From Deltaproteobacteria bacterium (GTDB lineage: Bacteria > Desulfobacterota > DSM-4660 > Desulfatiglandales > Desulfatiglandaceae): a stretch of 9,349 bases of DNA. Both the position numbers and the translations under genes were made by a program. Positions 1 through 7,549 of this stretch are shown here, piece after piece (the stretch's first letter is position 1; the number at the start of each line of letters is the position of its first letter). The notes beneath the pieces are model-generated. The model had not been told where the DNA came from and did no database searches. It saw only the letters and a program-made list of their open reading frames with translations. The stretch covers positions 1-9,349 of the forward strand of contig JABGPV010000204.1 in assembly GCA_018644785.1 (NCBI GenBank). Direction: 5' to 3'.

Positions 1-1383
1 GTGATAATCTTTCGGGTCAATTTTTAATCTGTAGGCCACGAAACCTTTGGCATTTTCCATGAACGAACGAAGGTGTTCCTCGCTTTCCCGCAGTGCCTCT
101 TCTGCCAGCCTGTGATCAGTCTTGTCGTTGGCAAAGGCAACCACCATTTGAACCTGGCCTTCCTCATCCAGGACCGGGTACGCCCTTTGCTCAAAGGTCA
201 AGCCTTTCCGGCTGTCTTCAAAATTTACAGGCTTGCCCGTGTCAAAAACTTCTTTCCATTTTTGTTTCCGCCCTTCAGCCACATCTGGCGGAAAAAAATC
301 GTATATTCTTTTTCCAACAAATTCTTCTTTTGGGGTTTCCAGTCTGTCGCACACTACCTGATTTGCCACATGAACTATGCCATTTCTATCGAAAAGGACT
401 ATTGTTTCCGTTGTAGCATCTAAAATGGCATTCAATCTCTTTTCATTCTCTCGCAGGGCTTCCTCTTCTCCCTGCAACTGCCTGTTCGCACTAGCCAATT
501 CAGAAGTGCGGGTAAGGACGCGTTTTTCCAACTCATCATGGGCGTCTTTTAAAGCCTCCTCCGCCCGCATCCGGTCGGTGATGTCAATTATAATGGAATG
601 GATCAGCTTTTTCCCGCCGGATTCCAAAGTCCCGGAGTAAACCTGGACATCCCGAATTTCACCTGAAGCCAGGCGATGTTTCGCGGTAAACTCGGTGTTT
701 TCATTTGAACTTATGCTGGCCAGAAGTTTTCTTGCCCCATCTTCCTTCTCCACGTTGATATCCGTGAGGTGAAGTTTGGTAATCTCCTTGCGACTGTATT
801 GGTAGAATTCACAGGCGGCGGGATTGGCATCGATAATCTTCCCTGAAGAAGGGTCCAGCAACCACTTGTTTGCGTTGTTTTTTTCAAATATGTCCCGGTA
901 TAGTTTCTGACTTTCCCGCAACGCGTTTTCAGTTTTTTTCCGTGCGGCTATCTCCTTATGCAAGTAAAGGTTGGTTTGTTCAAGACGTTCATGGGCTTCT
1001 TCCAGTTCCAGTTCCAATTTCCTTTTGGAAAGGGCGATTTCCACAAAGGCATGGATCTCTCTTTCATCAAAGGGTTTCATCACATAGCCAAAGGGGGCTA
1101 TTTCCTTTGCAGCTTCAATGTGCTCTGGATCATCGTATCCGGATATAAAAACGATGGGGGTTCCCAACTCCGCTTTGATCTCCCTGGCAGCCGCTATGCC
1201 ATTCATTTCTCCGGGCATTTCCACGTCCATGAGAATAAGATCGGGATTCAGTTCCCGGGCCATGGCAACAGCTTCTGCACCTGTTTCCGCCTGCCCGGCC
1301 ACGTCATAACCCAGATCAGTGAGCATCTCTTCGATTTCAAGCCTTGTGAGCCATTCATCATCTACAATCAGAATTTTGGGCAT
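1..1383 (-). CDS. Receiver-PAS-PAS-PAS signalling protein (response regulator/probable hybrid kinase), 3' end outside window
   Basis: The minus strand is open for 461 codons from the ATG at 1381-1383 to the window edge, so the C-terminus is missing. Residues 1-120 form a receiver domain: acidic pair D8/D9 in KILIVDDE, phospho-acceptor D53 in [10 protein letters not shown], switch S81 in FISGYDD and K103 in VMKPF. A charged coiled coil (about 110-150) follows. Then come a PAS domain (about 155-270, with [11 protein letters not shown] and ending [13 protein letters not shown]), a second coiled coil, a second PAS (about 310-430, [13 protein letters not shown]) and the start of a third ([11 protein letters not shown]). 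A GAGGA ribosome-binding site sits about 8 bases before the ATG. The family role is phosphorelay signalling in the cytoplasm; no membrane segment is visible. The receiver-first order suggests that an upstream kinase phosphorylates it. The missing part is probably a histidine kinase, but a diguanylate cyclase or other output is possible. The PAS ligand cannot be told. Confidence 0.9.
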   Translation of the reverse strand, partial: MPKILIVDDEWLTRLEIEEMLTDLGYDVAGQAETGAEAVAMARELNPDLILMDVEMPGEMNGIAAAREIKAELGTPIVFISGYDDPEHIEAAKEIAPFGYVMKPFDEREIHAFVEIALSKRKLELELEEAHERLEQTNLYLHKEIAARKKTENALRESQKLYRDIFEKNNANKWLLDPSSGKIIDANPAACEFYQYSRKEITKLHLTDINVEKEDGARKLLASISSNENTEFTAKHRLASGEIRDVQVYSGTLESGGKKLIHSIIIDITDRMRAEEALKDAHDELEKRVLTRTSELASANRQLQGEEEALRENEKRLNAILDATTETIVLFDRNGIVHVANQVVCDRLETPKEEFVGKRIYDFFPPDVAEGRKQKWKEVFDTGKPVNFEDSRKGLTFEQRAYPVLDEEGQVQMVVAFANDKTDHRLAEEALRESEEHLRSFMENAKGFVAYRLKIDPKDYH

Positions 1384-1483
1384 ACCAAGTCCTCATCTTT
1401 ACGGACCGCTTGAGCCAACCCTTGCGGCCATGTATATGATCCCTTATTTTTAGGCTGATTTCCCCTTTGAGGATATGCATAGC

Positions 1484-1645
1484 CGATAACTGATAAAGCA
1501 TCATTGTCCTGAAGAAAAGCAATACGGAAATTCAAATTGTGTGTCAAGCCTAAAGGAACCACGGGTTATGTGGAAGAGCATAAATCAGTTGACAATACCA
1601 CTAAGGCCTTATACTACAAAATAAAATTAATTTTACTGGTTTTAG
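1484..1645 (+). repeat. Dispersed repeat, copy A (partner at 7158-7295)
   Basis: This stretch aligns with 7158-7295 in the same orientation. The core is 25 identical bases (1509-1533 against 7183-7207, starting CTGAAGAAAAGC). A second conserved block runs from ATAAATCA through TTGACAATAC and GGCCTTATA to a GGTTTT box. Copy A has roughly 28 extra bases (about 1550-1577) that copy B lacks. Read on the minus strand, both copies encode NFRIAFLQ followed by a D-x-LS pattern. This may be a decayed coding end or simply reflect nucleotide identity. The rest of 1384-1663 holds no gene that I can support. Confidence 0.8.
1589..1615 (+). promoter_or_regulatory. Sigma-70-like promoter upstream of the DUF89 gene
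   Basis: The -35 box is a perfect TTGACA (1589-1594) and the -10 box is TATACT (1610-1615, five of six consensus bases). The spacer is 15 bases, shorter than the usual 16-18. The spacer ends in a perfect 10-base palindrome, TAAGGCCTTA (1602-1611), which overlaps the -10 box and would suit an operator. Transcription would start near 1622, about 40 bases before the DUF89 start codon. The same arrangement is conserved in the second copy at 7233-7259, which supports a real signal. Confidence 0.55.
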
Positions 1646-1663
1646 GGTGTATGCATAAGGCCA

Positions 1664-2617
1664 ATGGAAGGTGTTATTCGGGTGGCGATTTTGGGTTCTT
1701 CCAACGACATAAAATTTGATCCGCGAACAAAACCACTTCAGCCCGATCCACGCTGTTCGGATTGTCTTTCGGAATTGTCAGATGATGTGATCCGCATGGT
1801 GGGCGGCAAAGCGCTGGCTTTTCAGGAGCAGATACGGTCGGAAACGAAGAAGATTCTGGCTGATGCGGAAAAAGGCGGTTGGCCTTCTCCTGAAACCGCC
1901 AATGAGATTTTAAGGGAGATTCGAGGGATATCGGGTGTTGATGATCCTTACGAAAAAATGAAATCCCTTGAAATGGCACGAGCAAAAGAGGTTTTTTCAC
2001 AGGTAAAACACCATGTGGGGAATGATTTACGGTCCGTGACAGACCTGGCGGTTTTGGGAAACAACATCGATTTTTTTCGTTCCATGGACGATGCTCTGGC
2101 CGGTATTTCTGAACAAGCCGGGAATGAGCTGGTCTATTTCCATGATGATTTAGATCGGTTGCAGGATTTTCTGGTGAAAGAGCCGGGCCTGGTCTTGTAC
2201 CTGACGGACAATGCCGGCGAGGTTTTCTTTGATTTGCCACTCTTTCAATATATTCAAAATCTTGCCCTTCGGACCGTGCTGGTGGTCAAGGGGGGACCGG
2301 GACTGAATGATTTGACCGGTGCGGAACTTGAATCGACCGCTATCAGCGGGATGTTCGGTGAAACCATGGATACCGGTACGGACGGTGCCGGGATTGACTG
2401 GCGCCATGTATCTCCAGCGTTTTCGTCACTGGTGGGTAAGGCGGATCTTATCGTTGCCAAGGGCATGGCTAATTTTGAAACAGTCTATTTTCGAGAGTTG
2501 TCCACCCCGGTCTTTTTCCTTTTCAGGGCGAAATGCCACGTTGTGGCGGATTACTTCAAGGCGCCCGTGGACAGCATGATCGCTTTGTGGAAGCATAACG
2601 CTAATCTAACCCCCTGA
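1664..2617 (+). CDS. DUF89 family protein (subfamily I-like metal-dependent damage-control phosphatase)
   Basis: The 317-residue product carries the DUF89 landmarks. There is an N-terminal CxxC pair (C31, C34) as in the prokaryotic subfamily I, GNNID at 132-136, TDNAGE at 181-186, KGGPGLND at 209-216 and ADLIVAKGMANFET at 260-273. A conserved late block, PVFFLFRAKC, lies at 282-291. The Asp and Asn residues in these motifs form the metal-dependent phosphatase site in characterised relatives. Those enzymes dephosphorylate damaged or surplus phosphometabolites such as sugar phosphates. The real substrate here is unknown. The protein is cytosolic, with no signal peptide. The ATG at 1664 has only AAGG three bases upstream. 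A GTG at 1682, ten bases after GGAAGG, is a plausible alternative start. The last codons and the TGA lie inside the 21-bp motif shared with 7298-7318, so the natural C-terminus may have been slightly changed by rearrangement. It has no operon partner. Confidence 0.85.
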   Translation: MEGVIRVAILGSSNDIKFDPRTKPLQPDPRCSDCLSELSDDVIRMVGGKALAFQEQIRSETKKILADAEKGGWPSPETANEILREIRGISGVDDPYEKMKSLEMARAKEVFSQVKHHVGNDLRSVTDLAVLGNNIDFFRSMDDALAGISEQAGNELVYFHDDLDRLQDFLVKEPGLVLYLTDNAGEVFFDLPLFQYIQNLALRTVLVVKGGPGLNDLTGAELESTAISGMFGETMDTGTDGAGIDWRHVSPAFSSLVGKADLIVAKGMANFETVYFRELSTPVFFLFRAKCHVVADYFKAPVDSMIALWKHNANLTP

Positions 2618-2627
2618 AACTCTATTG
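2607..2627 (+). repeat. 21-bp motif at the end of DUF89 (partner at 7298-7318)
   Basis: The sequence TAACCCCCTGAAACTCTATT plus a G matches 7298-7318 at 20 of 21 positions. In copy B the motif directly follows the promoter repeat and encodes NKVSGG of the transposase remnant on the minus strand. Here it overlaps the DUF89 stop codon and reads NRVSGG on the minus strand. It marks a shared boundary between the two paralogous segments. Confidence 0.65.
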
Positions 2628-2637
2628 GAAATGCAAT

Positions 2638-2754
2638 CTAATAACAACAGATCTTTCGGTAGATGCTCCGGACAGCCTTATTATTTGTCACTTTTCCCAA
2701 TGCCCCCTCTTTGTTTGCCGCAAGTTCTTCAAGTGTTTTTTCGGCAGTTGGCAT
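2638..2754 (-). pseudogene. N-terminal remnant of a DUF1016/YhcG-type nuclease gene
   Basis: A 38-codon minus-strand frame starts at the ATG at 2752-2754. It contains GALGKVTNNKAVRSIYRKI and then ends CCY-stop. The same peptide, with one or two changes, opens the longer DUF1016 pseudogene at 8189-9206, where it continues into REVLIQSRSRAFQTVNAEMV. Here the continuation is missing and the frame runs directly into unrelated DNA at about 2645. This copy keeps residues upstream of the shared part (MPTAEKTLEELAANKE) that the other copy has lost. The frame stays open for about 25 codons 5' of the ATG, so the true start is uncertain. It is a fragment without the nuclease domain and is not expected to function. 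Confidence 0.55.
2650..2707. repeat. 58-bp duplication, copy A (partner at 9165-9222)
   Basis: About 55 of 58 bases are identical to 9165-9222 in the same orientation, and the stretch from GGACAGCC to the poly-C run is identical. It is the nucleotide-level counterpart of the shared DUF1016 N-terminal coding sequence. Similarity stops abruptly on both sides, which is typical of deletion or recombination end points. The remainder of 2708-2920 shows no gene beyond the 5' part of that remnant. Confidence 0.85.
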
Positions 2755-2871
2755 GGGAAGGGGCAAGGATTTGAGGCGGACAGGGCGACGGCCAACAGGT
2801 GAGGACTGCCAAATGTAAGTTACACTTTTTAATCATGCCTCGCCGCCGACCCAATTCCCGCCTAAAGTTCT

Positions 2872-2896
2872 GGAGATGCCCGCAGGGGGCATCCCC
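2872..2896. other. Hairpin downstream of the serine hydrolase gene
   Basis: GATGCCC (2875-2881) and GGGCATC (2887-2893) form a perfect 7-bp stem around a five-base loop. Two further GC pairs lie outside one mismatch. It sits about 25 bases beyond the stop codon of the minus-strand hydrolase gene. Neither strand has a T tract after the stem, so a classical intrinsic terminator is not supported. It may mark the mRNA 3' end or be incidental. Confidence 0.35.
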
Positions 2897-2920
2897 AACT
2901 ATCCACGAATACTCGCAACC

Positions 2921-4234
2921 TCAATCCACCACCGCAACGTTTGCCAAAGTGTTGATCAGGTACAAATAAGGGAATGCGCCATCGGCACCGACTTGCGTCA
3001 TGAGGATGACCACTGTGTCGTCAATCGGGTCATTGTTCCACAGGGTACTCCAAATACCTCGCCAACCATAGCTGCCTTTACCGCCCAACCAATACCCTGG
3101 GTCGTCGGGGGTATCTTCGACTTGTACCTCCACCCCATAGCCCCAAAAATTTCCGGTAAAAAACGAAGTTTTAAATTTATCAGGGGTAGGTTGTGTCATC
3201 AACTCAACCGCCTTCACGCTCAATACGCGGACTCCGTCTAGTTCACCTTTTTTCAACATCATTTGGCCAAATCTGAAATAATCAAAGGCTGTGCTGTGCA
3301 ACCCACCGCCTCCGGAAAAATAGGTCTTGTTTTTTCCAAAGCTATACTGTGTATCTATGGGGAGCAAAACAAGTGTCTCTTCGATATACAGTGTCCCCGC
3401 TTTGCCTGGTTGAGTGGCTTCCGGTATCCTAGAGAACACGTTTTCCGGGGGATAAAACCAAGTTTCATTCATTTTCAACGGTTTAAATAGTTCTTTTTCC
3501 ATGTATTTGTCCAAAGGCATCCCTGAGAATTTTTCTACAAGATACCCGATAATATCATGAGAAGCGTGTGCATAGGTCCAACCCTCGCCTGGTTGAAATG
3601 ACAGCGGGCATTTAGCCAACCCCATGACATTATCCTCGAGCGTGTGTGTATAGTCATCCTCCATTAGATCATATACGCCGTTATAGAGATAACATTTCGT
3701 CACATAAGATGTGGCCGGGTTCACACCGTGAAAAAATGAGGCTGTAAAACCCGAGGTATAGCTCATGAGGTCATGCATCGTAACTTCTCGTTTGGCGGGC
3801 ACAAGGGTTACGTTGCCTGAACCATCATCCTCAGCCACCATAAGGTTTTTGAATTCAGGGATGAACTTCGAAAGTGGGTCGTCGAGTTTGAATTGACCTT
3901 TGTCATAAAATTGCATTAAGGCCGCCATAACCAGCGGTTTTGTCATTGAGGCCAGGCGAAAAACGGCATCCGTCTGCATTGGCTTATCCCCGCTGGCTTC
4001 ACCATAGGACTTGAGGAAACAAATTTCCCCGTGACGAGACACCAAAACAACCGCCCCTTTAAAATATTTTGCTTTCAGCCCCACTTGTGCAAACTCATCA
4101 ATCGCCGACAAAATCTTCCCGGACATGCCGACTTTTTCAGGTTTTACAACTTCGGTCTGCCCAGCCCAAATCTGGGGTGCCACGAATAGAAAACTGATGA
4201 TTGCAATCATTGTGAACCGTTGAACTGTTTTCAT
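2921..4234 (-). CDS. Secreted serine hydrolase, class C beta-lactamase/EstB-like family
   Basis: The 437-residue protein begins with a clear signal peptide (KTVQRF, then hydrophobic MIAIISFLFVAP, cleavage likely after IWA near residue 24), so it acts outside the cytoplasmic membrane. The catalytic SxxK is SMTK at 96-99 in FRLASMTKP. The second motif reads Y221-A-H223 in GWTYAHASHDIIGYL, in place of the usual YxN. The C-terminal GKGSYGWRGIWST (385-397) sits where the third active-site motif belongs. This pattern fits esterases, D-aminopeptidase-like or PBP-like hydrolases better than true beta-lactamases. The substrate is not predictable. A strong ribosome-binding site, GGAGGAGG, sits about six bases before the ATG. 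The histidine kinase gene ends 222 bases upstream on the same strand, too far to assume an operon. The 4235-4456 gap holds no gene that I recognise. Confidence 0.88.
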   Translation of the reverse strand: MKTVQRFTMIAIISFLFVAPQIWAGQTEVVKPEKVGMSGKILSAIDEFAQVGLKAKYFKGAVVLVSRHGEICFLKSYGEASGDKPMQTDAVFRLASMTKPLVMAALMQFYDKGQFKLDDPLSKFIPEFKNLMVAEDDGSGNVTLVPAKREVTMHDLMSYTSGFTASFFHGVNPATSYVTKCYLYNGVYDLMEDDYTHTLEDNVMGLAKCPLSFQPGEGWTYAHASHDIIGYLVEKFSGMPLDKYMEKELFKPLKMNETWFYPPENVFSRIPEATQPGKAGTLYIEETLVLLPIDTQYSFGKNKTYFSGGGGLHSTAFDYFRFGQMMLKKGELDGVRVLSVKAVELMTQPTPDKFKTSFFTGNFWGYGVEVQVEDTPDDPGYWLGGKGSYGWRGIWSTLWNNDPIDDTVVILMTQVGADGAFPYLYLINTLANVAVVD

Positions 4235-4456
4235 GGATACCTCCTCCCGAGGATTCTTTAAAAAAGCCCCGGTTTTAGTTAAAGGTTTATTTTTCCATCA
4301 CATAGACGTTGTTTGTCATTCTGGCTGCATAGTAGAGCTGTGTCCTACAATGCTGCCTATATCTTGGTTGTCTCACCTCCTTTCATTTCGAACAAGTGTC
4401 CGGTGAAAAGGACCCAGCCGTCAAAGAAAGACCAGATCGCAATATGATTGCGTGAG

Positions 4457-7018
4457 CTATTTTTCCAGTTCTTCCTTGACAGCAAGGCCGACCTTTTCCA
4501 ACAACAACGGTTTTCTTATATACGCTCCTGCACCAAGACTCTGAACTTCTTTGACACGGTCTGTTTCAGAAAATCCGCTGGTAATGATTGCCTTTTGCTC
4601 AGGATGTATTTGGAGGATTTTCTTGTAGGTGTCGAGGCCATCCATACCCGGGTCCATGATCATATCCAATAGCAATAAATCAACCTTGCTGGTCGCCAGA
4701 TATTCAACCGCCTCTTCCCCACTCGGAACCGAAACCACCGAATAGCCCAACTCTTTTAACATGCCGGAGGCTATTTTCCGTTGCTCATCCAAATCGTCCA
4801 CTACCAGAATTGTTTCGTCCTTGCCCATAAAATCTCTTAGAGATATTTCGGGTCTCTCTTCGAGCGATTTTCGGGTCACCGGAAAATAAAGTGTGAACGT
4901 GGTTCCTTTTCCTTCGGTACTCTGAACATGGATATATCCGTTATGGTCCTTTACCGTTCCCCACACCACAGCCATGCCGAGCCCGGTACCGCTTCTGCCC
5001 ATCTTCTTCTTGGTATAGAACGGCTCAAATATCTTCCCTATCTCATCAGGCGAAATACCTGTCCCGGTGTCGGAGACAATGAGAACCACGTAATCACCCT
5101 CCTTTACATGATTATAATCTCTTATGGGTCTATCAATATATCTGTTTTCAACGGATACGGATAACTCCCCTCCTTCGGGCATGGCCTCGGCAGCATTGGA
5201 AACCAGATTCATGATGGTCTTGGAAAGGTGAGTAGGTGATCCCAATATGTTTAGAATGTTTTGGTCAAGATGGGTCTCCAAATGAACTCCAGGATAGAAC
5301 GATTGAAGCTTCTCATGCTCGGGGCTTTTCAAGTATTCGGAGATAATATCATTCAGACTAACCACTTCAGTGATAACAACGCCTCTCCTCGCCAATGTTA
5401 ATAAATCCTGAACAACGGCTGCTGCCTTCTCTCCGGACTTTTGTATTATTTGGATGGATTTTCTTAGAGGGCTGTCTTCAGGGAGTTTTAACAGTAACAG
5501 TTCAGGATAGCTTACAATACCACCAAGGATATTGTTGAGATCGTGGGCCACCCCTCCTGCGAGCGTTCCTATGGCCTCCATCTTTTGGGCCTGCTGGAGC
5601 TGGACTTCAAGGCGTTTCTTCTCGGTAAGTTCAAGAAAGCTCTCGAGGAAACACTCTTTATTGTCCAGCAGTATGGGGGTGACAGTTTTCAAAATAGGAA
5701 CTTCTTCGCCGTTTGCCTTAATTAGCGTACGCTCTGTGTTCTCCACCTTTTGTCTAAGATCAATAATCGGACACGCTCCTTTTTCAGCAGGGCAAAAATA
5801 GTTATGACACACCTGACCGATAATCTGTTCTTTTGGAACACCTATTGTTTTCGTGGCAGCAGGATTGGCATCAACAATTGTGCGTGTTTCCACATCGATT
5901 ATTATAACCCCTGCCTGAATGGAATCCAGTATTAACCTGAGACGTTCTTCGCTCTCCCGTGTCTCTTCGGCCTGCTTTCGTTCTGTCATATCCCGCATAA
6001 TGGCCAGGACTGCAGGTTTGTTCCTGTATTGAATAAGACTTGATGCGATTTCTACAAATCTCCGTTCCCTATCCGTTCTCCGAATGCGGACCGTATATGG
6101 ATTAGGTGCGTGGCCGCTTTCCTGGAGAATGTGGCAGTGTTCAAGTACCGTTTTTCGGTCTTCCAACGCCATGATATCAAGAAAGTCTCTGGGCCCTGAA
6201 TCGGTTAAAAGCGGGCCGATCAGATCGCAACATGCCGGATTTTCAAAAACCATTTTTCCATCTTGTATTACCATAATACCATCGTTTGCGAATTCAGTGA
6301 TCACGCGATATTTATCTTCCGCCGCTATTTCCAAATAGCTGTTGAATACAACCCAGAGAACAACCATGGCAAATCCTAAGAATCCATATTCCATGAAATA
6401 TTGAAGTGTGGGGAGCCCCAGGGCGGCCAGGCCATCATGAATACCGAGCAGAAGCCAAAATCCCCCCCCTGCCATGAAAATGATCCGGTGTTTCGGGTCG
6501 GTCCATTTGTGTTTTATCCAGAATGTCATGCCGATCATGCCCGCTATGACGGCATAAAGCACGAACGCGGGACCAATAGGCCCCAGGCTCGGTTCTATAT
6601 AGGGGGACTTTAAACCAAAAAAGTCCCGCGTGGTGAAACTTTCAGACACGATAAAATTGGTGGACCATAGGAGGATTAAGATAAGTCCGTGGCAGACGCC
6701 GGCTATGGGATGGTATCGTTTGCTTTCAATGCCGAGATAGGAAAAAGTGAATCCATAAAGAGAGTGGATCAAACAGATAATGGCCGTCAATTCCAGCAGA
6801 CCCGAAAATCGGTTAAGCGGCCCCGGAGGCGTATTGTATTCAATGAAAACACCGACCGAGTAGAGTAAGCATGAAAACGATACGGCTGCACTCCAGGCGT
6901 ACCATTTGAACTGAGGCTTTTTGAAAAAGAAAAGACTTTGCAAGACCACCATGAGCAGGGCCATCACCGCTACTGATAATGATCCGGCCGACTGAAGTAT
7001 GATATTTTCAGATAACAT
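4457..7018 (-). CDS. Membrane hybrid sensor histidine kinase (7TM-PAS-PAS-HisKA-HATPase-receiver)
   Basis: The 853-residue protein opens with about seven hydrophobic segments (residues 8-230), resembling the 7TM sensor module found on some histidine kinases. Two PAS domains follow (about 236-350, ending IMRDMTERKQAEE, and about 357-470). The second contains a cysteine cluster, C404, C409 and C416. The dimerisation domain carries H492 in AGGVAHDLNN. The ATPase domain has the N box around N604-N608 (MNLVSNAAEA), DTGTGI at 650-655 and GTGLGM at 677-682. The C-terminal receiver has D741/D742, phospho-acceptor D785 in LLLLDMIMD and K836 in YIRKPL. The cascade would pass phosphate from H492 to D785, and perhaps onward to another protein. 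The receiver-first protein at 1-1383 is a possible but unproven partner. The ATG at 7018 has no strong ribosome-binding site. All key catalytic residues are present, so the kinase should be active. Confidence 0.93.
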   Translation of the reverse strand: MLSENIILQSAGSLSVAVMALLMVVLQSLFFFKKPQFKWYAWSAAVSFSCLLYSVGVFIEYNTPPGPLNRFSGLLELTAIICLIHSLYGFTFSYLGIESKRYHPIAGVCHGLILILLWSTNFIVSESFTTRDFFGLKSPYIEPSLGPIGPAFVLYAVIAGMIGMTFWIKHKWTDPKHRIIFMAGGGFWLLLGIHDGLAALGLPTLQYFMEYGFLGFAMVVLWVVFNSYLEIAAEDKYRVITEFANDGIMVIQDGKMVFENPACCDLIGPLLTDSGPRDFLDIMALEDRKTVLEHCHILQESGHAPNPYTVRIRRTDRERRFVEIASSLIQYRNKPAVLAIMRDMTERKQAEETRESEERLRLILDSIQAGVIIIDVETRTIVDANPAATKTIGVPKEQIIGQVCHNYFCPAEKGACPIIDLRQKVENTERTLIKANGEEVPILKTVTPILLDNKECFLESFLELTEKKRLEVQLQQAQKMEAIGTLAGGVAHDLNNILGGIVSYPELLLLKLPEDSPLRKSIQIIQKSGEKAAAVVQDLLTLARRGVVITEVVSLNDIISEYLKSPEHEKLQSFYPGVHLETHLDQNILNILGSPTHLSKTIMNLVSNAAEAMPEGGELSVSVENRYIDRPIRDYNHVKEGDYVVLIVSDTGTGISPDEIGKIFEPFYTKKKMGRSGTGLGMAVVWGTVKDHNGYIHVQSTEGKGTTFTLYFPVTRKSLEERPEISLRDFMGKDETILVVDDLDEQRKIASGMLKELGYSVVSVPSGEEAVEYLATSKVDLLLLDMIMDPGMDGLDTYKKILQIHPEQKAIITSGFSETDRVKEVQSLGAGAYIRKPLLLEKVGLAVKEELEK

Positions 7019-7157
7019 GATTTGTAGTTACCGAACTTTAGGCGTCTAAGCTTAGGTGCATGATCCTTCACCCAGACTCCCACAAAAATTGTTCAAAGGT
7101 ACCATATCAATTGTTGAAAATGAGCATGTACGAATATGGTCCCCTGACAACTCCACT

Positions 7158-7295
7158 GATAAGCTGATAAAAAATCACTGTTCTGAAGAAAAGCAATACG
7201 GAAATTCGGAATGCGTGTCAAGCATAAATCAATTGACAATACCCGTAGGGCCTTATAATAAACGGAACGATAATTAACCTGATTGGTTTTTGCGC
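7158..7295 (+). repeat. Dispersed repeat, copy B (partner at 1484-1645)
   Basis: This is the second copy of the promoter-bearing repeat. It shares the 25-base identical core (7183-7207) and the downstream promoter block, and lacks about 28 bases present in copy A. No gene follows it on the plus strand: the 21-bp motif and an opposing transposase remnant come straight after. The segment 7019-7157, upstream of the kinase gene, holds a 10-base palindrome (CTAAGCTTAG, 7046-7055) and nothing else that I can support. Confidence 0.8.
7233..7259 (+). promoter_or_regulatory. Orphan consensus sigma-70-like promoter (copy B)
   Basis: TTGACA (7233-7238) and TATAAT (7254-7259) both match consensus perfectly. 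They are separated by 15 bases, exactly as in copy A. The palindrome overlapping the -10 box is reduced to TAGGGCCTTA, one mismatch. No plus-strand gene starts within 300 bases downstream. If active, it would transcribe antisense to the transposase, CRISPR and cas1 remnants. Confidence 0.5.
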
Positions 7296-7297
7296 CA

Positions 7298-7318
7298 TAA
7301 CCCCCTGAAACTTTATTG
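7298..7318 (+). repeat. 21-bp motif, copy B (partner at 2607-2627)
   Basis: TAACCCCCTGAAACTTTATT plus a G differs from 2607-2627 at a single base. It directly abuts the promoter repeat here. In copy A the DUF89 coding region lies between the two elements. On the minus strand it encodes part of the transposase remnant (YNKVSGG). Confidence 0.65.
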
Positions 7319-7487
7319 TACAACGCTTCGGGGGCCATGCCCATAGTGTCAGAAACTTTCTCCGCAATCCTGCCGACATCAATCTCTTTAGCCTTCAAGT
7401 GAAATTTCTCTCGAATGCCTCCTCGGTTTGAGAGAGCACCTTCTCCACAAATCCCCCATCGCCAAGGATACGCTCATCCCCCTTGAA
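7301..7487 (-). pseudogene. C-terminal fragment of a REP-associated (IS200-like, Y1) transposase, frameshifted
   Basis: On the minus strand, 7487 to about 7401 encodes FKGDERILGDGGFVEKVLSQ and then TEEAFERNFT before a TGA. The adjacent frame, from the TTG at 7398, continues with LKAKEIDVGRIAEKVSDTMG and MAPEALYNKVSGG. Joined, these match the family-typical sequence C-terminal to the Y1 domain of REP-associated transposases (the DERILGxGxFV motif followed by an L+AKxxD helix region). The break fits loss of one base near 7399. The catalytic HUH/Tyr domain is absent, because the upstream DNA is CRISPR repeat, and the usual distal helix-turn-helix end is replaced by copy B of the dispersed repeat. 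It is therefore a dead fragment. Family recognition is from motif memory. Confidence 0.6.
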
Positions 7488-7549
7488 TGAAAAATTAAAA
7501 CGAAACTTATAATCCCAGGTCCAAGATTTCTCGCATTGCCCATCCTCGC

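Noticed and set aside
1674..2240. 188-codon minus-strand frame inside the DUF89 gene
   Set aside because: It lies antisense to clear DUF89 motifs, is rich in Pro, His and Arg, and has no recognisable domain.
2814..2824. Palindrome TGTAAGTTACA as a possible operator
   Set aside because: It is far from any supported gene start and occurs once, so a regulatory role cannot be supported.
4374..4386. A perfect Shine-Dalgarno-like GAAAGGAGGTGA on the minus strand in the kinase-hydrolase gap
   Set aside because: No start codon lies at a suitable distance. The only small frames near it (9, 10 or 29 codons) look random and match nothing that I know.
4438..4452. Small inverted repeat CGCAAT-ATG-ATTGCG just after the kinase stop codon
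   Set aside because: The six-base stem with a three-base loop has no T tract, and short AT-rich inverted repeats of this size occur by chance.
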